Origin: Eubacterium plexicaudatum ASF492
GTDB lineage: Bacteria; Bacillota; Clostridia; Lachnospirales; Lachnospiraceae
Direction of reading: 5' to 3'
Length of the DNA: 64,000 nucleotides
Assembly (NCBI RefSeq): GCF_000364225.2
Contig: NZ_AQFT02000001.1
Span: 930,001-994,000, forward strand
Positions 9,852 through 18,110 of the stretch are shown here, one piece after another. The position numbers were made by a program, and so were the translations under genes. The notes beneath the pieces were generated by a model. That model was not told the DNA's origin and did no database searches. It saw only the letters and a program-made list of their open reading frames with translations. How positions within the stretch are numbered: the stretch's first letter is position 1; each line of letters opens with the position of its first letter.

Positions 9852-10025
9852 CAGATATTGCATAGCCTTTTTATATGTCAAAGCTGAAAAGATAATTTTT
9901 TAACAGTGCAGAAGTATTGTATATAAAGCGAATTTTCTTGATGAAGTTACATAAACAGGACTGATTTTAGCCTTCTTGAATTGAACACAGGACTGATTCA
10001 AGAGAACATTCTATTTTGTTGGTCA

Positions 10026-10089
10026 TTTTCTGCAAAAAAAGGATGTTTTCTGCAGGAGGGTTGTTTTAGAATAAAAAAATTGTTAATAT
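10026..10089 (+). promoter_or_regulatory. Double TTCTGC box (site B) upstream of secreted protein
   Basis: TTCTGC at 10028-10033 and 10048-10053 (20-bp period), then exactly 30 bp to TAATAT at 10084-10089. It precedes the signal-peptide protein starting at 10138 and lies back to back with site A. Confidence 0.78.
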
Positions 10090-10137
10090 GCAAATGAAGT
10101 ACAGCCACTTTGTTTGTATATAGCGAGGAGGATTGCC

Positions 10138-10605
10138 ATGAAGAAAATTTTTTCGATGATACTGTGTTTTGCACTTTGTGCAATGTTGATTACGCCTATG
10201 TCTGTATCGGCTGCTGAAATAGATACAACGTCAAGGGATGTAGTTGTTAGCAATGATATTGCAGCATATACAACAAATTATTTTTCAGGATCGACAGGAA
10301 GAATGAACTCAGTGAATGGACTGCAATCGGGGGCTTTTAACATTTCATCTGGTTCAATAAATGAAAATGCAAAAGTAACTGGTATAGTGGTAAATGTTAC
10401 TGTAAGTAGTGGGAGTTCAGGCTTCTATCTGATTATTGAAGATCCCAATGGATATTATTCGGAAACATATGTTTCAAGAAGCGGTGAAATTAGAATTCCC
10501 GATTTTAATGGATTGTATGCGAAGGGAACATGGAAAATATCAATTGTAACTGTCGGAACAGTTTCTACAGCAACGGCTCGAATGAGAGTAAATTATCAGT
10601 ATTAA
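10138..10605 (+). CDS. Small secreted beta-sandwich protein (P-domain-like)
   Basis: The protein has 155 residues. Residues 1-25 form a clear Sec signal peptide (KK, hydrophobic core FSMILCFALCAMLI, SVSAAE cleavage region). The mature part is rich in Ser, Thr, Gly and Val; YLIIEDPNGYYSE and GTWKISIVTV recall the C-terminal beta-sandwich P domain of proprotein convertases, a tentative likeness. The ATG at 10138 follows CGAGGAGGAT. A double TTCTGC box drives it, so it is a candidate quorum-regulated exoprotein. Function unknown. Confidence 0.72.
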   Translation: MKKIFSMILCFALCAMLITPMSVSAAEIDTTSRDVVVSNDIAAYTTNYFSGSTGRMNSVNGLQSGAFNISSGSINENAKVTGIVVNVTVSSGSSGFYLIIEDPNGYYSETYVSRSGEIRIPDFNGLYAKGTWKISIVTVGTVSTATARMRVNYQY

Positions 10606-10627
10606 AAAATTAGGTGGCTGTACAAAG

Positions 10628-10653
10628 AAAAGGGAGATTAAATCTCCCTTTTT
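10628..10653 (+). terminator. Rho-independent terminator after secreted protein
   Basis: AAAGGGAGATT and AATCTCCCTTT pair with a very short loop and run into TTTTT, 22 bp after the stop of the secreted protein. It could also serve the converging minus-strand gene at 10685. Confidence 0.8.
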
Positions 10654-10684
10654 GATTAGTAAATAAGTGTACAAGATTTTATGT

Positions 10685-11236
10685 TTATATTTTGGTATCT
10701 AACCTTTGGTTTTCGCCTATTGCATTTACGCAATCCTGTAATAAAGTATCATCTGAAAAGATTTCATCAAGTATTTCATGTGAAATAGGTTTTCCAGCCG
10801 TCCATGAAGAATCTTTTTCTTTTACCGCCTGAGTTACCCTTCCAGCGAGTTCTAAGTGAAGTTGGCTTAATGTCCACGGAGCTGCACGACGATCTGATGC
10901 GTTTAAGGTTTTTACATAAGAATGTATTTTATCATAATATGCGTCATGTTCAGCAACATTGCTACCTGACATTCCTCCATATTTATAAAACGCTTTTTTT
11001 ACATCCTCTAAGACATGATTCTTCATTTCGTCAGATACATTAATAACTTTTCTCCAGTCACTTTTTCCTGTAATGCCCATGCCTTCAACTCCATAAGAGT
11101 TTTTAAAATGACCGGAACGTAAATCATCGATAGTATTTATGCCAGAATTATTTCTGTGGCTTGTTTTGGGTTGAGAAAAAACTGTTCCTTGTGAGAATAG
11201 CTTTGATATATTTATGTTTGTCTGTCCTATACGCAT
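10685..11236 (-). CDS. Uncharacterised cytoplasmic protein
   Basis: From ATG 11236, which has AAGGAGG seven bases upstream, the product is 183 residues. It has no signal peptide or membrane segment. The N-terminal 60 residues are polar and probably disordered (RIGQTNINISKLFSQG), like the DUF6033-type proteins at 18111 and 25211; the rest is helical with a WTLSQLHLELAGRV segment. I do not recognise the family. It converges on the secreted-protein gene; a TATACTT-like -10 lies near 11262-11272 on the minus strand. Confidence 0.55.
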   Translation of the reverse strand: MRIGQTNINISKLFSQGTVFSQPKTSHRNNSGINTIDDLRSGHFKNSYGVEGMGITGKSDWRKVINVSDEMKNHVLEDVKKAFYKYGGMSGSNVAEHDAYYDKIHSYVKTLNASDRRAAPWTLSQLHLELAGRVTQAVKEKDSSWTAGKPISHEILDEIFSDDTLLQDCVNAIGENQRLDTKI

Positions 11237-11300
11237 ATGCAAACCTCCTTAAATACTTTTTATTTAAGTATAGCATATGCTAAAAATCATTCAAATGCCA

Positions 11301-11367
11301 TTTTCTGCAATAGAAGGTCATTTTCTGCAATGGAAATCTGTTTTCTGTAATGAAAATTACATAAAAT
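11301..11367 (+). promoter_or_regulatory. Triple TTCTGC box (site C)
   Basis: Three half-sites at 20-bp period: TTCTGC at 11303-11308 and 11323-11328, and TTCTGT at 11343-11348. TAAAAT at 11362-11367 is a weak -10 candidate 33 bp after the second. It precedes the XRE gene at 11453. This is the only site with three half-sites. Confidence 0.65.
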
Positions 11368-11452
11368 GGACTAGAATCAGTCCCTTCTCAATAACCTTAT
11401 TGAATACAATGTTTGGAAAGGACTGAAATGGGTTCATGGGTATGGTGGCGAT

Positions 11453-11686
11453 ATGGAGCAGAAAATAAAGCAGGACGAAATATTTATTGGGCAGAATATC
11501 AGGCGTATCAGAAAAGAAAAAGGGATATGGCAGACTGAAATGGTAGCATTGATGCAATTACAAAATGTCCCCGTAACCAGAGAAGCATTAGTGAAGATAG
11601 AAAAGGGAATACAGCATATACAGGCATTACAGCTTAGAGCAATTAGAAACTTATTGGAAACAACGTATGATGAATTGCTAAAATAA
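11453..11686 (+). CDS. Small XRE-family helix-turn-helix regulator
   Basis: The 77-residue protein is a single Cro/C1-type helix-turn-helix: IGQNIRRIRKEKGIWQTEMVALMQLQNVPVTREALVKIEKG. No second domain is seen. The ribosome site is poor, so the start is less certain. It lies downstream of the triple TTCTGC box and converges with the second alpha-CTD-like gene. A short GACAG/CTGTC stem just after the stop may terminate transcription. Confidence 0.75.
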   Translation: MEQKIKQDEIFIGQNIRRIRKEKGIWQTEMVALMQLQNVPVTREALVKIEKGIQHIQALQLRAIRNLLETTYDELLK

Positions 11687-11732
11687 AAACGACAGATCGG
11701 TGTGACCTGTCATTTTATTATACATTACATAT

Positions 11733-12491
11733 TTATCCGATTGATAACAATTCTTTCATTGCTGCCGCAAATGAATTTGAGGATGAAAGGCTTTGCTTTA
11801 GCATACATTCATTGCAGGCAGGCATTTGTGAAAGCATACTGATTTTATGCTTTTTCCAAAGCAGGGCAGCATTTTTTTCAGGCAGAATTTCAAAAATGTA
11901 CTTATCCTGCCAGTCGTCAAATACAATTCCATTTTCTTTCAAAATATAGTAGGACTGCATGGTAAGGCTGTAATTCTCCTGGCATGTGCGATATAAGTCA
12001 TTTGCTGTCATGTGTCTAAAATCATCTAAACAGGATATGTTGTTTCGGAACAGCATGGGGTAAATTTTTGAGGGCAACTGGTATTTATCAAAATTTTCTT
12101 TGATAGATAATATGGATCGTAACTCTATATTGTATTTCTGACAAATTTGTTCCAATTCTAAGATGGTCTTTTCTCCTAAGTTCCGGAAATGCAGTATATC
12201 TTCTTTGGGATAAGATGCAAGCTGCGAAAGGTACATAACACCATTTCGTACAAGGGCGTTCTGCAATCGCTTAGACATGGGGACATCATAGATTGATATT
12301 TCGTTACTGGGCGGCAGCAGATAACCTAAAGCGTTCAATTCGTCAATCAAGGGTTCAATATTAAAATTCTTGGGGAATTTATTTATCAGGGTAATGTAGT
12401 TTTGTCCTGCAAGTTCTGAAACCATTGTCAAGCCTATGCTTTTCAAGGCAGATTTAGAAGCGGCAGAAATGTTTAGGTCTTGAATCTTCAT
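11733..12491 (-). CDS. Protein of tandem RNA polymerase alpha-CTD-like repeats, copy 2
   Basis: The 252-residue paralogue of the 9071-9760 protein has three units: about residues 3-60 (LNISAASKSALKSIGLTMVSEL), 66-125 (IYDVPMSKRLQNALVRNGV then FRNLGEKTILELEQIC) and 130-190 (LPSKIYPMLFRNNISCLDDF). The middle unit is the best alpha-CTD match. A C-terminal tail contains the pair CNECML. It has no catalytic motif. A TATACT -10 lies at 12542-12547 on the minus strand and GGAGC before the start. It has no TTCTGC box on its own strand, unlike copy 1, so the two may be controlled differently. Confidence 0.74.
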   Translation of the reverse strand: MKIQDLNISAASKSALKSIGLTMVSELAGQNYITLINKFPKNFNIEPLIDELNALGYLLPPSNEISIYDVPMSKRLQNALVRNGVMYLSQLASYPKEDILHFRNLGEKTILELEQICQKYNIELRSILSIKENFDKYQLPSKIYPMLFRNNISCLDDFRHMTANDLYRTCQENYSLTMQSYYILKENGIVFDDWQDKYIFEILPEKNAALLWKKHKISMLSQMPACNECMLKQSLSSSNSFAAAMKELLSIG

Positions 12492-12820
12492 ATCTATATC
12501 TTTGCTCCTTTATTCTTAGAGGTTGAAATGGACACAAACCTAGTATAGCACTTTTTTAGAAAAAATAAAATAAAAATGGACTAAAACAGGTTCTAATTGA
12601 AAAATAAATATTGCTGATTTTATGCCTGTGTCAAATTCTGCATAATATGGTCGTTTTCTGCAATTTAGTTGACTAATGTGCTAAAGAAAAATAAAAGTGT
12701 AGTCTCGGAAAGTCCATGAAGAAACAGAAAAGAATTATGTTATATGAATGGGAGTGACGGGGAGGAATAAAAAATGCTTATTTCTGAGTGGTTTTCAGAC
12801 AGTGGTTAGAAAAAAGGACA
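12492..12820. other. Intergenic region with minus-strand promoter and plus-strand box
   Basis: The left part is the promoter of the minus-strand alpha-CTD-like gene (TATACT at 12542-12547). The right part holds TTCTGC site D on the plus strand. After it, GGGGAGGAATAAAAAATG at 12757-12775 looks like a start, but the frame closes after 11 residues (MLISEWFSDSG), so any original target was probably lost when IS1182 inserted. Confidence 0.4.
12634..12697 (+). promoter_or_regulatory. Double TTCTGC box (site D), orphaned next to IS1182
   Basis: TTCTGC at 12636-12641 and 12656-12661 (20-bp period). TAAAAG at the expected -10 place, 12692-12697, is weak. No intact gene follows before the insertion sequence at about 12821. 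Confidence 0.6.
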
Positions 12821-14518
12821 TGACAATTAAGCCCGCAAAAAAGAGTTTTTTACAGACGGGAAACCTCATATTTTGTTTCATTTATAAATTAAGCGGCATA
12901 CAGGCGGGCGACCTTATATCTGGCGTCAAGATGTATGCATATGCCGATGAGCATACTCCAAAAGGAAAAGTGATTCTTGCCGCGTATTTTTAAATTCTGC
13001 AGGCAGTAATCATTCAGAACACGGTCATTGATGCGCTCACATGCGGTACGCTCGCTGTATATCCGCCTGTATTCTTCGGAATCCCTCGGGATGCGGGGAT
13101 GAAAACGCAGGTCTGCATGGTTTTTCACGTAGACAGTGCGCCCGTAAGAGCCTGGGGAACATGCCGCTTCGTTCGCGCAGGAACTGATACGTCCGCATCG
13201 GAGGGGGCAGCGGTATTTGCGCGCATCCTTTATGGGATCATTCCCCATGGGCACATTCCATGCCCGGCAGGGCATATGGGGTGGCCGGATTTATCGAAGG
13301 TGATGCCGGCCGGGGCATTTTCAGAAGATTTTGCCCGTCCGTTGATATCAATGAGGGCATTGATATCCCAGTGTTCCAGCAGTTCATAGGTCGGGAGGTT
13401 GTCATGTGCGGAGTCAAGGCAGACATTCTTCGGTGAAATGCCAAAGGCATTGCGCCCAAAATCATCCATGGAATAGAGGAAGTTTTTGCTGTCATGGCGG
13501 CGTGCGTCAGTGAATTTCATCAACAGCGGGAGTTCAATTTTCAGCGTATTGTTCCTGGTGCACAGCATGTAAAGCGTATGCCCGAAGTACCATGTTTTGT
13601 TATCGCTGTCCCATCCCCATGTGGCATCCGGGTCAGAATAATGGCGGGCGCAGCCGTCCCGGTAGGGGCAGTCTTTCCCACAGGAGGAAAGATGGCGGCC
13701 GTAAGGGGAGGAATGGGAAACCACAGCGGTGCCATCGCCGGAGAGGGTAAGGTTTTGCGTGTCAATCAGCCCAAGGCGGATAGACGGAAGTACGGCAAGG
13801 ATGGAAAAGATTTTCTGGAGAGCGGCTTGTGGATTGTCAGCGGCAGGCTTTCCGTCCAGGATATCATTTACGATATCTTTGGCAGTGATTGTGCAGGAGT
13901 CTTCCGGCTCTGCCAGTTTTCCATCGGCTCCAATTAGTTTTTTTGGTTTTTTACCGTTTTTGCCTGCCGGAAGAAGCGCCGTGCGGGAATAGCGGTTCCC
14001 TGGGTCTGTCCAGAATCGGTTCATAAAGTCATAATAAGAGCCGAGGGGCGGCAGTTCTTCCAGAGAGGCGCAGCCAATAAGGACAGCCAGGGAAATGGAA
14101 TTGGGAAGGACTTCCCGCACCCATAAAGTAAGGCTTGTGCGTGCTTTGGTTTTATTAAAAAGCAGGACGAAAAGTATCAGGGAGCGCAGGATCTGCGCCT
14201 GGTGCGCTGCTGGGCGTCCCCCTTTGGAATAAAAAGCGGGGATATAATCCAGAAGCGGGTCAAGGTTGAGGTTTAAGAGTTTCTGCCGTTCCTCATCATA
14301 TTCGTTAAAGGAATATTTTGGGTTATTGCGGGAAAGCCTGTGGCCAATCGTAGCGACGAAGGTTCTGTACTCGTCATGGCTCTGCCATGATTCGCGTTTG
14401 AACATAAATGTGACCTCCTTTGTTTTATCAGTGAAATTGGACAGTTACTTATAAAACAAAGGGCCGTTTTCGCTGGCATTATCAGCGAAAACGGCCGCAC
14501 ATTTCGGGGTATTTGTCA
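12821..14518 (-). mobile_element. IS1182-family insertion sequence (ends approximate)
   Basis: TGACAATTAAGCCCG at 12821 and TGACAAATACCCCG reading inward from 14518 are the best candidate inverted ends. Just inside the right end, upstream of the transposase, lie two strong palindromes: TTTGTTTTAT/ATAAAACAAA (14419-14460) and a perfect 14-bp stem GGCCGTTTTCGCTG (14462-14496), which could block read-in transcription. I see no certain target duplication. Confidence 0.7.
12889..14405 (-). pseudogene. IS1182-family transposase, one frameshift
   Basis: The first part (14405 to about 13250) has the DUF772-like N-terminal domain (GGRPAAHQAQILRSLILFVL) and the start of the DDE core (SGDGTAVVSHSSPYG). 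The second frame (13275 to 12889) supplies the C-terminal YRRIYSERTACERINDRV region with the last catalytic Glu. The break is a one-base loss in a G run where GMCPWG continues as NDPIKDARKY. With one G restored the protein is about 500 residues, normal for the family. Confidence 0.83.
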
Positions 14519-14844
14519 ACCTGTTTTTTGAAAAATAAGAATTATTTTTAGAGAGCAGGAAGTTATATAAAAGCGGAAATGTTACAAAATGAAGGTAAAA
14601 ATAGAGGTGAAAATGAGATTTCGGAAATTTCTGAATCCTTATAAAACAAGGGATTCGAGTTTCCGAGAGTACACTAAAATAATAAGGGGGAATTATGGAT
14701 TTTTACGTGTTATTTTCCTTACGATGAATGTAAGCAAAAGGATTAATAAATTTAGTCATATGTGTCGAAATACAAAATGATGGGGTATAAAGAGTATCAG
14801 GGATAGACGGCTATCAATTAGCAAGGAAGGAGGAGACAAAGCAG
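14519..14844 (+). other. Leader region of agr locus 1
   Basis: No gene is supported in this 326-bp AT-rich stretch. GAGTTTCCGAGAGTACAC near 14660 is a loose inverted match to the segment near 12700 on the other side of IS1182 (AGTCTCGGAAAG). AAGGAAGGAGG at 14823-14833 is the ribosome site of the regulator gene. Confidence 0.35.
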
Positions 14845-15570
14845 GTGTTCAAAATTGCAATATGTGATGATGAAAATCTTTTTACAGAAGAACTAAAAGA
14901 ACTGATCTCCGGCTACATGATGGAAAAAGGTCTTATTTTTGAAATAGATACATATAACTCCGGGGAGGCACTGGTAGAATTAGGTGTTGGGGTAGTACGC
15001 TATACGGTCGTGTTTTTAGACATAAATATGGAGAAAATTGATGGCATTAAGACGGCTGAGATGATCAGAAAAGTAAGCCGGGAAGTATTCATAGTGTTCG
15101 TGACTGCATATTTGGATTATTCACTGGAAGGATACCGATTCGATGTTGTACGATATTTGTTAAAGGGTATTGCCAATTTTCAGAGTAATGTCAATGAATG
15201 TATGGATGCCATTATTGATAAGATGAATTATTCTGTGATAAAAAGGAAATTTGATTTTAAAGAGGGCAGAAAAGAAATCATGCTGGACAGACTATTGTAT
15301 ATCGAAAGTAATCTGCATAGGCTTGAGTTTCATGTTATGGAGGACGATGAAACAGTCTATACCATGTATGAAATATTAAACGTGATGGACGATATGCTTT
15401 CGGAGAATGGTTTTATCAGGACACACCAGAGCTATCTTGTAAATGTAAAATGCATTAAGAATGTTGCCCGGTATAAAGTGATATTGACAAACGGGGTTGA
15501 GCTGCCCATACCAAAGGTAAGATATACAGAAGTTAAGAAAAAGTTTATAGTGTGTCAGGGAGAAGTGTAA
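14845..15570 (+). CDS. AgrA/LytTR-family response regulator, agr locus 1
   Basis: The 241-residue protein has a receiver domain at residues 1-125 (FKIAICDDEN acidic pocket; phospho-acceptor Asp in VVFLDINMEKIDG; VFVTAYLDYSLEGYRFDVVRYLLK) and a LytTR DNA-binding domain at 140-238 (IMLDRLLYIESNLHRLEFHV, FIRTHQSYLVNVKCI, VELPIPKVRYTEVKKKF). LytTR proteins bind two direct repeats about two helical turns apart, matching the TTCTGC boxes in this window. The start is GTG at 14845 after AAGGAGG. It abuts the kinase gene at 15571. Confidence 0.88.
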   Translation: MFKIAICDDENLFTEELKELISGYMMEKGLIFEIDTYNSGEALVELGVGVVRYTVVFLDINMEKIDGIKTAEMIRKVSREVFIVFVTAYLDYSLEGYRFDVVRYLLKGIANFQSNVNECMDAIIDKMNYSVIKRKFDFKEGRKEIMLDRLLYIESNLHRLEFHVMEDDETVYTMYEILNVMDDMLSENGFIRTHQSYLVNVKCIKNVARYKVILTNGVELPIPKVRYTEVKKKFIVCQGEV

Positions 15571-16868
15571 ATGTTGGATTTAATGCAGAGTATATTATTT
15601 ATATTTATTGAGATGATGTGTTGCAAAATTTTTTATGAATCTTTTGGGGAGGTCAGGAATAAAGGATGGATCAATACAATACAGTTTATTTTATTGCTTA
15701 GTTCAATATGTTTCCTTTCGTTTTGCTTTTCAGAACATTTTGTAATAAGACAGATTGTTGGCATTTTGATGTTTTCGATGTTTATGCTTTGGCATGTTAG
15801 AATTAGCCTGAAAAATCTTTTGTGTTAGCAATTCTGTTTGATGCGTTGTTGCTTGCAATGGATTCTTTGGCGTTCTTGATTATGGGCTGGTTGTCTTTAG
15901 ATACGAAAATATCAGATCAGCAGCACGAAGTCGCTTCTGTACTGGCGTATCTGCTTGTAAAAGTAATAATGTTCTTCCTTGTTCTTGTTATTAGAAAGCA
16001 GTTTGCAAGAAAATCAATGGAAAAGATGTTAGATACAGAATGGTTAAGATTCCTGTTTTTTCCTATTTTTACTATAACTGCTATTTCTGCAATGCTGTCT
16101 GTTTTTGAATATGTACAAACAATAGAGCAGGCAAATTTGCTTGCTGTCATTGCCTTTGGAATGGTGGGAATGAATATCATTGTATTTTATCTAATCAATG
16201 ATATTGTGGAAAGAGAAATGAAGATACATGAAAATAAGGTTTTTCAAATTCAGGCAAGAGATCAGTTGGAGATGTACAAGTCTATTTCTGAAAATTTTGA
16301 TAATCAAAAGAGAAAGACACATGAATATAAAAATCAGATTTCATGCATTGAATCCTTACTGGATAAAAAGCAGTATTCCAAATTAGAGGAATATGTGAAA
16401 AAGATTAATGGTTCTTTGAATAATGAACCAGATACCATTAATACCAATAATGTAATAGTAAATGCCATACTTAATACGAAATATCAGGAGGCAGATGCAA
16501 AGGGAATTGTTTTTGTGTTCAGGGTAAATGACCTTTCAGAACTGAAAATAAAAGATGAGGATGTGGTTACTATTCTTTCCAATCTTTTGAACAATGCCAT
16601 TGAAGCGTGTGAGACATGTGAGGGTAAAAAAGTTATAAAGTTCAAGTTTGTTAAAGAAGATGATATGACAATTATTGCAGTTAAAAACACATTTAATTAC
16701 GATGTAAAATACGAAAATGGCGAGATAAAATCTACAAAAACCACTAATGTCGATGAGCATGGTGTAGGAATCAAAAATGTGTTAAAAAGTATTGAGAAGT
16801 ATGGCGGCTCATATGTCATTGAAGATAAGAATAAGGAGTTTTTCTTCTCGATTATTATTCCTGCATGA
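15571..16868 (+). CDS. AgrC-like sensor histidine kinase, agr locus 1 (frameshift at 15811-15815)
   Basis: The gene reads in two frames, 15571-15828 and 15822-16868. Adding one A to the five-A run at 15811-15815 restores SLKKSFVLAILFDALLL and a protein of about 432 residues. Residues 1-200 form six or so hydrophobic segments typical of AgrC-type peptide sensors. The cytoplasmic part has a phospho-acceptor region around KRKTHEYKNQISCIESLL (His in HEYKNQ), then the GHKL ATPase with N box ILSNLLNNAIEACE and G box DEHGVGIKNVLKSIEKYGG. It should sense the AgrD1 peptide and phosphorylate the regulator at 14845. Confidence 0.85.
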
Positions 16869-16908
16869 GTGAACTGCTTAAATGGATAGTTTCAAAAAAT
16901 TATTGCCA

Positions 16909-16972
16909 TTTTCTGCAAAAAATGTTCATTTTCTGCAAAGCACCTTGATTTTTTCCATATATAATTCATACT
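16909..16972 (+). promoter_or_regulatory. Double TTCTGC box (site E) upstream of agrB1
   Basis: TTCTGC at 16911-16916 and 16931-16936 (20-bp period), TTGATT -35 at 16945-16950, 16-bp spacer, and CATACT -10 at 16967-16972. It stands between the kinase and agrB1, as expected for positive feedback of an agr circuit. Confidence 0.82.
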
Positions 16973-16994
16973 GAATAACGAAGGAGATGTGTTT

Positions 16995-17579
16995 ATGATA
17001 GAAAATATGGTATTAAAGATCGTCAATCAAATGGAAATGGAGAAGATAATAAATAAATCAAGCTGTGAATATTATGAATATGCATTAATAGGTATGGTGG
17101 AACATGCTGTAACTGTTGGAACTATGTTGCTTTTAGGGTTGATATTCAGGCAATTATTACCCACGATTTGTTTTGTTGTGTTTTTTCTTTCTTTGAGGAA
17201 ACGGACAGGGGGATTTCATGCAAATAAGTTTTGGCAGTGTTATCTAGGGACAGTTATAACTTATATTGTTGTTATGCTGGTTATACCTATGTTTTGCATG
17301 AATCAGACAATCATGTATGGTATGTTGCTTTTGGCGATAACTTTAATCTTTATAATGGGAACAATAAACCACCCTAATGTAGATATGAGTAAAAGTGAAT
17401 TGAAGGAATCTAAGAAAGCGGCAAGGCTGATTGTTTTAATGGAAGTAATGATAATTGCTGTCTTAGTTTATCTGAAAGCTAATATTTTGTATATTGGTTA
17501 TATGTCAGGCGCTATCATATTATGTGCATTATTGATGTGTTTGGCAAAAATTATAAAACAGGAGGTATATGTAAAATGA
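16995..17579 (+). CDS. agrB: AgrB-like autoinducer-processing membrane peptidase
   Basis: The 194-residue protein is hydrophobic, with 5-6 membrane segments. The AgrB active-site block is present: RKRTGGFHANKFWQCYLGT, with catalytic His in GGFHA and catalytic Cys in WQC seven residues later. NHPNVDMSK is also typical of the family. AgrB cleaves the AgrD propeptide and forms its thiolactone. I take ATG 16995 with AAGGAGA seven bases upstream. It overlaps agrD1 as ATGA at 17576-17579. Confidence 0.9.
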   Translation: MIENMVLKIVNQMEMEKIINKSSCEYYEYALIGMVEHAVTVGTMLLLGLIFRQLLPTICFVVFFLSLRKRTGGFHANKFWQCYLGTVITYIVVMLVIPMFCMNQTIMYGMLLLAITLIFIMGTINHPNVDMSKSELKESKKAARLIVLMEVMIIAVLVYLKANILYIGYMSGAIILCALLMCLAKIIKQEVYVK

Positions 17580-17724
17580 AGAAGAACAGTAAGATCAAAA
17601 AATGCTACTCAAGACAGTAGAAAGGGTTGCCCGTAATGAAGTTGAAAAAGATATATGGAGAGATCCGCCTATTTGTTTTGGAATTGGTCATCAGCCAAAA
17701 AGACCGAAGCAGAAAGCGGATTAA
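17576..17724 (+). CDS. agrD: AgrD-like cyclic-peptide precursor 1, frame broken in an A run
   Basis: ATG 17576 follows GGAGG and overlaps agrB1. Its frame stops after 14 codons, but one extra A in the six-A run at 17597-17602 gives a 49-residue AgrD. That product has a basic amphipathic helix (LLKTVERVARNEVEK), the core DPPICFGIG, and the charged tail HQPKRPKQKAD. The Cys lies five residues before HQPK, as in S. aureus AIPs where Cys lies five before DEPK, so a five-residue thiolactone CFGIG is predicted. Without the extra base, translation would need the internal ATG at 17602, which has no ribosome site. Sequencing error, transcriptional slippage or real loss are all possible. Confidence 0.8.
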
Positions 17725-18110
17725 GACTTATGGTTAATGGGGCGGTAAGAAATTAGACTTGCACAGGACAAGAAAATTGAGTATAAGAAAGAGCCTTTCA
17801 GTATGATATGTGTGCTGAAAGGTTTTTTTGTGCCGTTTTCTGCAAAAACAGTCCATTTTCTGCAAGGGTAATTGACCTTTAACCATGTTTTGGTATTATA
17901 AATGCAGGAAAGTCTATTGAATGTGCGCAAACTGGAAATTGTGCAATTTGCAAATATATATTTTAGGGGAGGTGTAGGGAATTGTAAGCATTTTTAATAA
18001 CATAGATGTGCATTCTATAGGTTTTGGATGGATAATAAAATGATTCGCTTGGACCTATTCAGGAAAGCGAGGTAGTTCTGAATGATAGAGGGGCTGCAGA
18101 AAGGAGATAT
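17725..18110 (+). promoter_or_regulatory. agrD1-cluster 1 junction: terminator, then TTCTGC box (site F)
   Basis: A terminator at 17792-17829 (CCTTTCAG/CTGAAAGG, then seven T) ends the agr operon. Its T-run leads within six bases into TTCTGC at 17838-17843 and 17858-17863, TTGACC -35 at 17872-17877, a 16-bp spacer and TATTAT -10 at 17894-17899. The following 200-bp leader has no supported gene; GGGGAGGTG near 17965 precedes a 20-codon frame lacking a standard start. Confidence 0.82.

Noticed and set aside
12748..12993. An 81-codon frame before and into IS1182
   Set aside because: It crosses the element end, so it cannot be an original gene, and it lacks a good ribosome site.
13494..13992. 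Plus-strand frames inside the IS1182 element
   Set aside because: They are shadows of the minus-strand transposase and have no start signals.
17960..18050. A 20-codon frame after GGGGAGGTG in the cluster 1 leader as a small peptide gene
   Set aside because: It has no ATG, GTG or TTG in the right place; the only start would be ATT.
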